Shown in pieces: positions 1-8,699 of a stretch of 64,000 bases of DNA (positions within the stretch are counted from its first letter, which is position 1; each line of letters opens with the position of its first letter). The notes under the pieces were generated by a model. That model worked only from the letters and a program-made list of their open reading frames with translations. It did no database searches and had not been told where the DNA came from. Both the position numbers and the translations under genes were made by a program. The DNA is from Chitinivorax tropicus (GTDB taxonomy: Bacteria > Pseudomonadota > Gammaproteobacteria > Burkholderiales > SCOH01): positions 1 to 64,000 of the forward strand of contig NZ_JACHHY010000017.1 in the NCBI RefSeq assembly GCF_014202905.1, given 5' to 3'.

Positions 1-723
1 AATGTACAGCTCAGTGCCGGGCGGGCCCTGGTCCAGAAGGCGCTGCAGGGGATCAGTCTGTTCACCCACAGGGTCGGCATGAAGCTGATTGCCGCGAGTG
101 GCAAGCTGACTGTGCAGGCGCAGGATGGCGAAGCCGAAATCGGCTCGGCCAAGTCGATGTATCTCTATTCCGTCGATGACATGGTGCGCATCGATGCGGG
201 CAAGGGCATCCTGCTCACTTCCGGCGGGGCATACATCAAGATCGCCAATGGCCAGATCGAGCTCGGTGCTCCAGGTGATCTCGCCTTCAAGACCGCTCGC
301 AAAAGCTTTGAGGGGCCAAGCAGCGTAGCTGCACTGACACACACACTGCCCAAGAGCCAGACCAGCATGGATGAACGCTTTATTTTGCGTTATACCGATG
401 GCCAGCCAGTCAAGAATCAGCCTTACCGAATCACCAAGGAAAATGGCGAGGTCATTGAAGGCATCACCGACGAGAAAGGTCACACGCAGCTCATTGAGGA
501 TCAGCTCATGCAAGAGCTGACACTGACCCTCCTGCCACGTCCAGATGGCAGTACCAAACACCCAGTTGCAGCGACCCAGGCAACCAATGCAACAACATCG
601 GGCGAACAGCAGCCAAGCAGGCAACAGCCCGCACCAGACAGCATATCAACCGAGCGCATATCTTCACAGCCCGACCCGTCAATTGCCCCTGCACCCGATC
701 AGGACGAACCCATCACCGTTTAG
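1..723 (+). CDS. VgrG spike protein, C-terminal part (5' end outside window)
   Basis: The reading frame is open from base 1, so this is the tail of a longer gene. The first ~110 visible residues have the repetitive beta pattern of the DUF2345 region of type VI secretion VgrG proteins (LSAGRALVQKALQGISLF, then MKLIAASGKLTVQAQ). From about visible residue 124 (DERFILRYTDGQPVKNQPY to LTLLPRP) it looks like the transthyretin-like C-terminal domain that some VgrGs use to load a lipase effector. The last ~60 residues are Gln/Pro/Ser/Thr-rich and probably disordered. The stop lies 13 bases before the lipase gene, which fits a VgrG-effector-immunity operon. VgrG acts outside the inner membrane as the puncturing tip. 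The family is clear; the TTR call is by pattern only. Confidence 0.85.
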   Translation, partial: NVQLSAGRALVQKALQGISLFTHRVGMKLIAASGKLTVQAQDGEAEIGSAKSMYLYSVDDMVRIDAGKGILLTSGGAYIKIANGQIELGAPGDLAFKTARKSFEGPSSVAALTHTLPKSQTSMDERFILRYTDGQPVKNQPYRITKENGEVIEGITDEKGHTQLIEDQLMQELTLTLLPRPDGSTKHPVAATQATNATTSGEQQPSRQQPAPDSISTERISSQPDPSIAPAPDQDEPITV

Positions 724-736
724 GTATTTGTAAACC

Positions 737-2824
737 ATGACAGACAGAGACCCTCCCGTCCGGAATATCAAAACCAGCTTCGAAAAGAATGGCCGGCCCA
801 ACTACAAATCCATGACCAGCTCCAGCAGTTTTACTACTCGGGCTGCTTGTACCATCCAAAGCGATATCGCCATTCCGATCATTTTGCTGCCTGGTGTCAT
901 GGGTACCAATCTACGTAGCAAAGACACACAGAAGCTGGTTTGGCGACCACCCAATGACCCGATCGAGGGCTTACTTGAGGGTTTTTCCCGCTGGTTCCAA
1001 TCAGCCAAGAGTAGGCAGGAAAGCATGGTACCCAGCCAGACGGAGGTTGATCCCAGAGGCTGGCTTCATATTCCCGACGAAAATCTTCAGATCAATGAAG
1101 AGGAGGCAAAAATACGCGGCTGGGGCGAGGTGCATTGGGACAGTTATGGAGACTTCATGATGTATCTGGAAGCTCAGTTGAATAGCTTCTACTTCTCAAG
1201 CCTCCCGTCGGAGAACCCATCAAACAACACGTTGCACGATCGTATTTGCCAAGAGGTGGGAGCAGAGTGGGATATCGTATTAGGCGGTGACCAAACAGGC
1301 ACACCCAGCTCATCGAAGGAACAAAAAACCTACAAGGACTTCCTGAAATGGGGCCCACAAAACGAGAAGTCTTTTACGCCATTGAGTGTAGATGAGCATA
1401 AGCATTTACGTGGTTTTTACTTTCCAGTTCATGCAGTCGGCTTCAATTGGTTGGAGTCATGTGAACAATCTGCCAAACGCTTGGAAAGTAGAATCCTCGA
1501 AATCAAGGCTAGGTACGAATCCAGTGAGACAAAGGGCAGTTGCCCATTCAAAGTACCAGGCGTCATTCTGATCACCCACTCCATGGGTGGATTCGTGGCA
1601 AGACGCTGCCAACAATTACCTGGAGTGGGGGATCTGATTCTGGGCGTAGTACACGGGGTGATGCCTGTCAATGGTGCGCCAGTAATCTATCGCCGACTGC
1701 GAGCTGGTACTGAAGTTCTTGGAAAAGGCCTCGGCATTATCGAAAGTTTCTTTACCGCCAAAGTCATCGGTTGGAGTGCAGAAGACATCACCTGCGTCAT
1801 GGCCAACTCACCTGGTGCGCTGGAGCTATTACCCAACAGACACTACAACAACGGGAAGCCTTGGCTAGAGCTGCGGGCGACAATGCAGAAGAAGAATGAG
1901 AAGAGGGACAGGTGCAAGGAAACCACAGTCAACCTGCCAATTCGTTGCCCTTACGACGAGATTTATAGGCAAGAAACGGCATGGTGGCGTATGGTAGATC
2001 AGTCGCTGATCAATCCAGCCAAGTCGGCTCATCATAATGCGGAGGGTGAGCAACTCAAAATATCAGATTGGGATTCCTATCTCATGCAACTTGCTATAGC
2101 TGAAGAGTTTCATGAAAAATTGCATCCATCCTATTATGGAAATTTCACAAAGTACCACAATGAAAAAAGACTAGAACCTAACACAGGTGAATCAAAGAGA
2201 TTATTTCACCCAAACAGCTACATGCACTTTGGGGTTGACAAAGAAAAAAAAGCATATGGAGTGCTAACTTGGTTTGCAAGTGAACTACCATTCAAGTTGA
2301 CTGAACAACAATTAAAAGATGGTTTAATTCTGCCGAAATCCAACCATCTCGGCGCACTAACGGTTTCGCTTCCAGATAATCCAGGTCATCTCTTTAAATT
2401 CAACATCTGTGAGTGTAAGACGTGCGATGGCGATGTGGTTGTTCCAGAAAATTCATTTTCTTCGTTATTCAAGAATAGGACGCCCTCTTGCTCTTGCGAA
2501 GCTGACAAACACGGTCCTCTACAAGGCAAAAATCAATCCAATTCCACCGACGGGGCTAGTCTGCCCAATGCCACCTCAACCGAGTGCCAAGCTACAGAAG
2601 CCGAGGGCAAAAAGCCCGATCCCGGACAGGGACAGGGTATAGACCAAGTTGATGAACGCTTTTTATTAAAACAAATTTTCCTCATCAAAGGCCCGGAGCA
2701 TGCGTCTTCTTACAAAAAGGCAGAAAATGAGAAAGATAAATGCCTTGATGATATTAGAAGAACGGTACTTTACTCTATCGGAAAAATAGCCAGCACCGTA
2801 CCGTTACCAAATAGAGGGGAATAG
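737..2824 (+). CDS. Putative T6SS lipase effector (PGAP1/Tle-like alpha/beta-hydrolase)
   Basis: 695 residues, directly after vgrG and before a Tli4-type immunity gene, so a likely antibacterial phospholipase effector delivered by VgrG. The N-terminal half carries an alpha/beta-hydrolase start (IPIILLPGVMGTNLRS, residues ~45-60) and the nucleophile elbow ITHSMGGFVARR with the probable catalytic serine at residue 282. The usual GxSxG is altered to THSMG, as in PGAP1-like and some Tle lipases. PGALELLP near residue 360 is also PGAP1-like. A Cys/His-rich stretch (about residues 555-600) and a hydrophilic C-terminus follow. There is no signal peptide, as expected for T6SS cargo. The second half is clearly AT-richer than neighbouring genes, suggesting transfer. 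The Tle subfamily cannot be fixed from sequence alone. Confidence 0.75.
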   Translation: MTDRDPPVRNIKTSFEKNGRPNYKSMTSSSSFTTRAACTIQSDIAIPIILLPGVMGTNLRSKDTQKLVWRPPNDPIEGLLEGFSRWFQSAKSRQESMVPSQTEVDPRGWLHIPDENLQINEEEAKIRGWGEVHWDSYGDFMMYLEAQLNSFYFSSLPSENPSNNTLHDRICQEVGAEWDIVLGGDQTGTPSSSKEQKTYKDFLKWGPQNEKSFTPLSVDEHKHLRGFYFPVHAVGFNWLESCEQSAKRLESRILEIKARYESSETKGSCPFKVPGVILITHSMGGFVARRCQQLPGVGDLILGVVHGVMPVNGAPVIYRRLRAGTEVLGKGLGIIESFFTAKVIGWSAEDITCVMANSPGALELLPNRHYNNGKPWLELRATMQKKNEKRDRCKETTVNLPIRCPYDEIYRQETAWWRMVDQSLINPAKSAHHNAEGEQLKISDWDSYLMQLAIAEEFHEKLHPSYYGNFTKYHNEKRLEPNTGESKRLFHPNSYMHFGVDKEKKAYGVLTWFASELPFKLTEQQLKDGLILPKSNHLGALTVSLPDNPGHLFKFNICECKTCDGDVVVPENSFSSLFKNRTPSCSCEADKHGPLQGKNQSNSTDGASLPNATSTECQATEAEGKKPDPGQGQGIDQVDERFLLKQIFLIKGPEHASSYKKAENEKDKCLDDIRRTVLYSIGKIASTVPLPNRGE

Positions 2825-2826
2825 TC

Positions 2827-4140
2827 ATGAGAAAAAATTACTTCCGCCTTGGGCTATACCTATGTGGCTTGATTTGGTTTCCTTCAACCTCATTGCAAGC
2901 TGCTCCTATCAACAAAGGAATAACTGACAATATGGAAAAACAGACCGTTTGCCTTGGCCGATATTTGATTGATCTTCCCAAGGAAATAAACCTTGTTGGC
3001 AATTGGGCTGAAAAATTTGCCGGTTACAAACTTGAGACCAATATAAAAACACGCCAGCAATTTGATTCAGATTTAAATGACATGCGGAAAAATCTTGACC
3101 AAAGCCCACATCGAAAAGACCCATCTCGACTAAAGCTATTTAACGAAACCAAATCTGGCAATATTGTGGCATATTGGGAACATGATTTCAGCAATGTGGC
3201 ATATATTCTGGAAGGGCATGCCTGGCATGAAGGTGTTCATTATAAGCTCAGCACCTATGCCAGTCGCAGTCGGTTTGAAAACACTGTCAATGAATTGAGA
3301 AAGGTGCTCCCAAAAATCGAATATAGAGCGGAGCATGAATTGCCCGCAAAAGACGGTTTATGTATACGCCATGGACTAGTAGCTGGGCAATTTGAGAAGA
3401 ATGAAGGTGTGGAAATACAGGAATCCATCAAAGCACGGTTTCAACTCAAGCATCACCCAGATTTTTACCTCAGCCTTTCCAGTGACTCCAATTACTCAAA
3501 ACTGGAAGAAGGACTGTTGGCACGTTGGAGCAAAGCCCAAGGCTCGTTGCTGGGGATGTTTGCCTCACTTGCCACGGGGGTCAGCACCTTACGTAAAGGC
3601 GAGCACCCGGTGAGCGAACTGCCAGGGGAGGAAGTATTGATCACTGCGCCAGGAGAGCGCGGCGGGCGTTTTCAGCAATTCACGTGGGAAACGCCCGGCA
3701 AGCCTGAATCAGTCATGTACCCACAGATCCAAATATCGCTAGAGAGTGGCTTCAATCCAGCTAATACCGGGCCAAGCAAGATTCAATCCAGTTTGAGTGA
3801 TGAAGCCGCTATGAAGCTGTTCGACGAGATCGTGGGCAGTCTGCGCCTTAGACCGGTCACAGCAGCAGGCACCAAACAGCAGTCGGACGCAGCAGACCTG
3901 TTTCCCATCGACACCTTGGTTGCCAGCGGCCAGCCCTGCCCGCGAACCGGCACCTGGCGGTGTAGTGAGCGCAATGAGGATGTCGAGGGTGGGCACAATC
4001 GTGTATTTGAGCAAGGCGAGCTGCTGCCAGCTGTGATCCTGCTGGGCAAGCCCAACCTGTTTGGCAAACGGCCAGTGCAGACAAATTGGCCAACCGTCTG
4101 GCGCTTGGTATCCGCCCCAGAGGACAGTCAGCCGGAGTAG
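2827..4140 (+). CDS. Tli4-type T6SS immunity protein with extra C-terminal domain
   Basis: 437 residues, starting 2 bases after the lipase stop, with a strong Shine-Dalgarno (GAGGGG) inside the lipase end. Residues 1-25 form a signal peptide ending near LQA-API, so the protein is exported to the periplasm, where Tle lipases act. The motif GRYLIDLP (about residues 44-51) and the block PGEEVLITAPGERGG/FTWETPGK with IQISLESG are hallmarks I associate with the Tli4 immunity family, which binds and blocks a phospholipase effector. After about residue 355 there is an added ~80-residue module, SGQPCPRTGTWRCSE then HNRVFEQGELLPAVILL and TVWRLV, that the core Tli4 fold does not need. AT-rich like its partner. 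Immunity is inferred from family and position. Confidence 0.72.
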   Translation: MRKNYFRLGLYLCGLIWFPSTSLQAAPINKGITDNMEKQTVCLGRYLIDLPKEINLVGNWAEKFAGYKLETNIKTRQQFDSDLNDMRKNLDQSPHRKDPSRLKLFNETKSGNIVAYWEHDFSNVAYILEGHAWHEGVHYKLSTYASRSRFENTVNELRKVLPKIEYRAEHELPAKDGLCIRHGLVAGQFEKNEGVEIQESIKARFQLKHHPDFYLSLSSDSNYSKLEEGLLARWSKAQGSLLGMFASLATGVSTLRKGEHPVSELPGEEVLITAPGERGGRFQQFTWETPGKPESVMYPQIQISLESGFNPANTGPSKIQSSLSDEAAMKLFDEIVGSLRLRPVTAAGTKQQSDAADLFPIDTLVASGQPCPRTGTWRCSERNEDVEGGHNRVFEQGELLPAVILLGKPNLFGKRPVQTNWPTVWRLVSAPEDSQPE

Positions 4141-4153
4141 GCATCATGGTCAT

Positions 4154-4172
4154 ACCCCATCAGCAATGGGGT
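4154..4172. terminator. Hairpin between convergent genes
   Basis: Seven-base arms ACCCCAT and ATGGGGT enclose a five-base loop, 13 bases after the immunity-gene stop and just before the convergent PHA-system gene ends. There is no T-run on either side, so it may be a weak or Rho-assisted terminator. Confidence 0.35.
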
Positions 4173-4188
4173 TGCACCGGCCCATGGT

Positions 4189-4464
4189 CTATTTCAAATA
4201 TTGGTCCAGATACTGCGCCAGCTCCTGCTCGATCTTACCCTTCAAGCCAGACAGCAGCAGGCCCAGCTTTACATCGACTTTGACGTGCTTGTCGTTGACT
4301 TGGAACTGACCTGAGACACCGGGTCGGTCGAAGTGCAGGGCATCGCCCGACCAGCGGTAATCCAGGCCGACATCTTTCTTCAATTGTTCTGCTGCTTGTT
4401 GAACGAGTTGTCGGGCTTTTTCCAGTGGCAGCTGGTGTTGTCGTTCGATTGAAATGTGTGCCAT
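4189..4464 (-). CDS. Polyhydroxyalkanoic acid system family protein
   Basis: 91 residues. It opens MAHISIERQHQLPLEKARQ and continues through VGLDYRWSGDALHFDRPGVSG to VKVDVKLGLLLSGLKGKIEQ, which matches the small PHA_gran_rgn family often found beside polyhydroxyalkanoate granule genes. Its biochemical role is not established; it is thought to belong to granule formation or regulation. It lies downstream of the fatty acyl-CoA reductase on the same strand, but ~190 bases and a hairpin separate them. No Shine-Dalgarno is obvious before the ATG. With the wax ester genes beside it, it supports a storage-lipid neighbourhood. Confidence 0.85.
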   Translation of the reverse strand: MAHISIERQHQLPLEKARQLVQQAAEQLKKDVGLDYRWSGDALHFDRPGVSGQFQVNDKHVKVDVKLGLLLSGLKGKIEQELAQYLDQYLK

Positions 4465-4615
4465 GTATTCAGCGTCTTGATAGGTGTGGATCTGACCACG
4501 AACCCAATGGTCGTGGCGGTTTGATCGCCGCTGACATGTCGTTGCTGCACATATTCGACAATAAGCTGTCGGCGGTCTCGCTTTGTATTTTGGTGGGAAA
4601 ACAGGTGGGATTCAA

Positions 4616-4632
4616 CCCCGGACAAGCCGGGG
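4616..4632 (-). terminator. GC hairpin after fatty acyl-CoA reductase
   Basis: CCCCGG and CCGGGG arms with a five-base loop, ~20 bases beyond the stop of the reductase gene on the minus strand. No T-run follows, so termination strength is doubtful. The rest of 4465-4653 shows no gene. Confidence 0.35.
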
Positions 4633-4653
4633 CTGGGACATGCGTCCTTACGG

Positions 4654-6642
4654 TCACATATAGATACCCTTCATGATCTGCGTAAAGGCAATCTGATCCG
4701 GCGTCATACTGGCACTGCCCCCCTCCTGCTTGCCCAATGCGGCATCTGATTCACCGAACATCCGATATGAGGTGTTCATGATGACTTGGCTGACTTTGGG
4801 TAAAAGTGCATGCACCACTTGAGCAAAGATCCCCAACTTGGTTGCGATCCGCTGGGGGCGATAGATGATGGCTTGTGCGACCAGATCTGCCGCTTCATCC
4901 GGTGTGGCCATTGGCACGTTCTGATAGAGCTTGGTCGGTGCGGTCATCGCGGTCTTCACCAGTGGCATATTGATGGTAGTGAACTCGATCCCCTTATCGG
5001 CAAATTCAGATGCCGCGCAACGGGTGAATGCATCCAACGCTGCTTTAGAGGCAACATAGGCCGAGAAGCGTGGCGCATTGGTCAGCACGCCGATGGATGA
5101 GATATTGATGACATGGCCTTTCTTACGCGCCACCATGTGTGGCAACAGCCCCATCGTCAGTCGCAGGCAGCCAAAGTAGTTGAGCTGCATGGTGCGCTGG
5201 TAATCATGGAAACGGTCATAAGAATGCTCGATCCCACGCCGGATCGAGCGCCCCGCGTTATTGATCAGGATATCCACCCCACCGTGGTCATCCAATACTT
5301 GCTTGAGCATGGCATCAATCTCGTCCAGATTGGACAAATCGCAGCCATAGGTTGCCACCGTCGCACCCAATGCTTCGATTTCCGCTTTGGCCAGCGCGAG
5401 TTTCTCGGGGTCACGCGCCACCAGGATCAGCTTTCCACCTGCTTGCGCGATCTTCAGTGCAGCGGCCAACCCGATCCCTTGTGAGCCGCCGGTGATGAGC
5501 ACCGTCTTGCCTTTGGCAGCGCCGTGTAAAGAGCGATCAATGTGCAGATCAGGATCCAGATGACGTTCCCAATAATCCCATAGCACCCAGGCATAATCTT
5601 CCAGCCTCGGCACCTTGATGCCTGCTGGTTTCAACAATGCTGCCGCATCACGATTGTCAAACCGCGCTGGATAATTCACAAACCGCATGATGTCTGGCGG
5701 CAGCCCCAGGTCACGCATCACAACATCCCGAATGCGCCGGATCGGGGTCAGCATCATCATGCCTTGCTTGATCATAGGCGGAATGAAGCCGAACAAGGCT
5801 GTGTTCAGCCGCACAGCAATATGTGGCGCATGGGCGGCGCGGGCAAAGATGTCAAGAATCTCCCCAACACGATACGGCTCAGGATCGGTCAGGTGGAAGC
5901 ACTTGCCATGCTGCCCTTCCACATGGGCGATGTGGTCGATGGCCTTGACGACGAAATCCACTGGCACCAGGTTGATACGTCCGCCATCGATACCGATCGT
6001 GGGCATCCAAGGGGGGAGCAATCTGCGGTATTTCTGGATCAACTTGAAAAAATAGTATGGCCCATCGATCTTGTCGATTTCACCGGTTTTGGAGTCCCCC
6101 ACCACCAAGCCAGGGCGGTAGATACGCCATGCGCCCTTGTATTCCTTGCGGATGATGGCTTCGGAATCATGTTTGGTGCGGAAATAGGGATGTTGCAGAT
6201 TCTCCGCCTCATCGAACATATCTTCACGGAAGATTCCCTCATACAGCCCCGCAGCGGCTATCGAGCTGACCAGATGGAAGCACCCGGCTTTCACCCCCTC
6301 GGCAAAATGGGCGGCATTCCGCGTGCCTTCCACATTGGCCTGTTGCTGTTCCTCCGCCGAGGCTTTGAGATCGTAGATGGCCGCCAAGTGCATCAGGTGC
6401 TTGACCTTGCCTTTAAGCCTTTTGAGTTCAGTGGTCTTGATCCCCAACTGGGGCTGCGTGACATCACCGATCACCGGCACGATCTGGCCTTGGGTATCGC
6501 CCCATTTTGCTTTGAGCTCCTCCAGCTTGCTCTGTGACGATTCGCGTACAAGAACGTAGATGGTGTCCTGCGAGCGGGCCATCAATAGCGGAATCAAATG
6601 TCTCCCAATGAAGCCTGTAGCTCCCGTCACGAAGTACGACAT
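4654..6642 (-). CDS. Two-domain fatty acyl-CoA reductase (SDR family)
   Basis: 662 residues made of two short-chain dehydrogenase domains. Domain 1 is an extended SDR with the NADP-binding GATGFIG at residues 7-13 and Y153xxxK157. Domain 2 is a classical SDR with GGSQGIG at 385-391, NNAGRS, and Y529xxxK533. Length, linker (WDYWERHLDPDL) and C-terminus (IMKGIYM) closely match the ~660-residue Marinobacter-type reductase that takes fatty acyl-CoA to fatty alcohol with NADPH. The neighbouring wax ester synthase, transcribed divergently, could esterify that alcohol. Start supported by GGGAG 7 bases upstream. Some homologues are annotated only as SDR oxidoreductase. The alcohol-forming role is inferred from strong remembered similarity and context. 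Confidence 0.85.
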   Translation of the reverse strand: MSYFVTGATGFIGRHLIPLLMARSQDTIYVLVRESSQSKLEELKAKWGDTQGQIVPVIGDVTQPQLGIKTTELKRLKGKVKHLMHLAAIYDLKASAEEQQQANVEGTRNAAHFAEGVKAGCFHLVSSIAAAGLYEGIFREDMFDEAENLQHPYFRTKHDSEAIIRKEYKGAWRIYRPGLVVGDSKTGEIDKIDGPYYFFKLIQKYRRLLPPWMPTIGIDGGRINLVPVDFVVKAIDHIAHVEGQHGKCFHLTDPEPYRVGEILDIFARAAHAPHIAVRLNTALFGFIPPMIKQGMMMLTPIRRIRDVVMRDLGLPPDIMRFVNYPARFDNRDAAALLKPAGIKVPRLEDYAWVLWDYWERHLDPDLHIDRSLHGAAKGKTVLITGGSQGIGLAAALKIAQAGGKLILVARDPEKLALAKAEIEALGATVATYGCDLSNLDEIDAMLKQVLDDHGGVDILINNAGRSIRRGIEHSYDRFHDYQRTMQLNYFGCLRLTMGLLPHMVARKKGHVINISSIGVLTNAPRFSAYVASKAALDAFTRCAASEFADKGIEFTTINMPLVKTAMTAPTKLYQNVPMATPDEAADLVAQAIIYRPQRIATKLGIFAQVVHALLPKVSQVIMNTSYRMFGESDAALGKQEGGSASMTPDQIAFTQIMKGIYM

Positions 6643-7056
6643 ATTTTCTCCCAGGAATATTTCAATTGACTTCTATTCAACCAACCCAGTACAACTATCC
6701 AATCAGTTTACTATTTAAATAAATACGATATTATTCATTAAAAGCAATGATGTATATCAAACATCACTGCAATCATTATGACACGACAAACCGAAAAATA
6801 TTATTATCCCATCCATCAAAAATGTTTAGGTATACTCTTTTTCGAAAATAACTCATCAAGCCCTTGTCTGTATCAGGCAGCAGGCCTTCGCTGTCGCAGC
6901 TTGCCTGGTGGCCCTTACAGCGGCCAGGCCCTACACAGGATATTTCACGGTGAGAAATGTGAAATTTGATGTCAAGCGCGCCTAAACTTCAATTACCCAG
7001 CAGACATGTGGCCTTTTGAGATGAGCTTGTTTCTTAGCCTACTTGATGGAGTCAAA
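6643..7056. promoter_or_regulatory. Divergent regulatory region of the wax ester genes
   Basis: A 414-base gap between divergent genes, very AT-rich on the reductase side (6660-6850), with no credible ORF. Two palindromes stand out: TGATGT/ACATCA with a 7-base spacer at 6748-6766, and ATTTCAC/GTGAAAT with a 10-base spacer at 6942-6965. A TATACT hexamer at 6831-6836 could be a -10 element for the plus-strand gene, but I see no good -35. Probably holds both promoters and their operators; the exact sites are unproven. Confidence 0.45.
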
Positions 7057-8562
7057 ATGATCTGGAACCTCAATGGTCCGGAAAAGCGGAGTATGTCTGC
7101 CGTCGATACCGCCTGGCTGCGCATGGACAGGCGGACCAATCTGATGATGATCGTGGGCATTCTGATATTCGAATCCCCACTGCCTATTGATGAATTCAAA
7201 CAGCTGCTGGAAACCCGCTTTCTGAAATACCGTCGATTCCGTCAATGCCCTGTTGGCAGCGGCACGTCGTATTACTGGGAGGATGCGCTTGATTTCCACC
7301 TTGATAACCATGTCAGCCGAGTCTCGTTGACCGACCGGGCCACGCATGCCGATCTGCAGGATTTCGTCTCGGAGCTAGCCAGCAGCAAGCTGGATGATCG
7401 GCACCCACTGTGGCATTTCCACCTGGTTGAGGACTTTGAAGGCGGAACGGCACTGGTCGCCAGGATTCACCATTGCTATGCAGACGGTATTGCCTTGATC
7501 CAGGTATTGCTGGGCATGACAGATGGTGCCGTAGCCACCAGGAGAAAACGGAAAGCACAGGATGACGAGCAGGATGGAGACCTGTGGAATCGCTTGTATC
7601 GCCCTTTTGCAGGTGCAGTGACGGGCGCAGTCAAGTTCTACTGGGATGTGATCGAGGGAACCATCGACTTGGTCAAATCACCCTCAAAGCTGATGAAATA
7701 CACCAGCCTGGGCCTGGGTATCACCTCAGATGCTGCAAAGGTGCTCAGCATGTCCAACGACCCTCACACCAGTCTCAAGGGCGAGCTGACTGATCGCAAA
7801 CGATGCGTCTGGGCCGAGCCATTGGATCTGAACGAGGTCAAGCTGATCGGCAAGGCGCTCGACTGCACCATCAACGATGTGCTGCTGGCCAGCGTGGCAG
7901 GCGCGTTGCGTAATTACCTGCTGTCACGCGGCGACGTGGTGGATGGTCAGGATATCCGCGCATTTGTCCCGGTCAATATGCGCCCCACCAACAAGATGGA
8001 TCGCCTGGGCAATTACTTCGGGCTGGTAGCGCTATCGTTGCCGATCGGCATCGCCAACCCCTTTGCGCGCCTGTACGAGCTGAAGCGTCGCATGGAAGAG
8101 CTGAAACACTCACATGAAGCTGTTGTCGCACTGGGCTTGCTGGGCGTGGCAGGTGCCTTGCCGAATGTGGTGCAACAATTTTCGTTCGATCTGCTGACCA
8201 AAAAAGCATCGGCAGTGATGACCAATGTACCCGGCCCCAAAGAGCCGATCTTCATGATCGGCAGTCAATTGAAGGACATCATGTTCTGGGTGCCCTCGTC
8301 CGGTGAGATCGGCATGGGGGTCAGCATTCTGAGCTATAACGGACAGATCCGCTTTGGTGTCATTGCTGACAGCCATCTGGTGCCTGATCCAGAAAATATC
8401 GTCAACCGCCTGCAGAGTGAATTTGACAAACTATTGTATGGCACGTTGTTGAACTCATGGGAGCAACCACTCTCCCCTGTGGTCATCGAGCAGGAGATCC
8501 ATGACTGGATTACCGTTCAGGAGCTGGAATCGGTACTGGAGGCGGTCAGCCAAGGCAAATAA
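7057..8562 (+). CDS. Wax ester synthase / diacylglycerol acyltransferase (WS/DGAT)
   Basis: About 501 residues. The catalytic HHxxxDG motif is present as HHCYADG at residues 138-144 (from this start), and the N-terminus (MSAVDTAWLRMD) and later blocks (FVPVNMRP, NVPGPKEPIFMIGSQL) are typical of bacterial WS/DGAT enzymes, which condense acyl-CoA with a fatty alcohol or diacylglycerol to form storage wax esters or triacylglycerol at the inner membrane. I chose ATG 7057 because GGAG lies five bases upstream; an in-frame ATG at 7006 would add 17 hydrophobic residues but lacks a good ribosome site. Divergent from a fatty acyl-CoA reductase, its natural alcohol supplier. Family assignment is firm; wax versus TAG preference is unknown. 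Confidence 0.9.
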   Translation: MIWNLNGPEKRSMSAVDTAWLRMDRRTNLMMIVGILIFESPLPIDEFKQLLETRFLKYRRFRQCPVGSGTSYYWEDALDFHLDNHVSRVSLTDRATHADLQDFVSELASSKLDDRHPLWHFHLVEDFEGGTALVARIHHCYADGIALIQVLLGMTDGAVATRRKRKAQDDEQDGDLWNRLYRPFAGAVTGAVKFYWDVIEGTIDLVKSPSKLMKYTSLGLGITSDAAKVLSMSNDPHTSLKGELTDRKRCVWAEPLDLNEVKLIGKALDCTINDVLLASVAGALRNYLLSRGDVVDGQDIRAFVPVNMRPTNKMDRLGNYFGLVALSLPIGIANPFARLYELKRRMEELKHSHEAVVALGLLGVAGALPNVVQQFSFDLLTKKASAVMTNVPGPKEPIFMIGSQLKDIMFWVPSSGEIGMGVSILSYNGQIRFGVIADSHLVPDPENIVNRLQSEFDKLLYGTLLNSWEQPLSPVVIEQEIHDWITVQELESVLEAVSQGK

Positions 8563-8584
8563 CTCGAAGCCGTGGACAAATAGG

Positions 8585-8617
8585 GGCGGCACGATCACAG
8601 CAGCATAGGCTGCCGCC
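8585..8617. terminator. Hairpin between convergent genes
   Basis: GGCGGCA and TGCCGCC arms (7 bases, 19-base loop that itself contains GCAGC/GCTGC), 23 bases after the wax synthase stop and before the convergent EAL gene end. No T-run. Confidence 0.35.
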
Positions 8618-8699
8618 TCAGCCTGCTGCAAGAGTACGCTGACATGGTGTCGGGTGCAGCCCGAATCGACTGGCAGGTCAGCGATCTGAGCCACCAACC

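Noticed and set aside
4600-4660. tRNA-like stretch (GGGATTCAACCCC)
   Set aside because: Only a short GC hairpin forms; no cloverleaf or anticodon arm can be drawn.
5764-6537. 257-codon plus-strand ORF
   Set aside because: Antisense to the fatty acyl-CoA reductase, which has clear motifs along the whole stretch; no recognisable product.
6778-6969. 63-codon ORF in the wax ester intergenic region
   Set aside because: No ribosome site, no family pattern, and it crosses the palindromic regulatory region.
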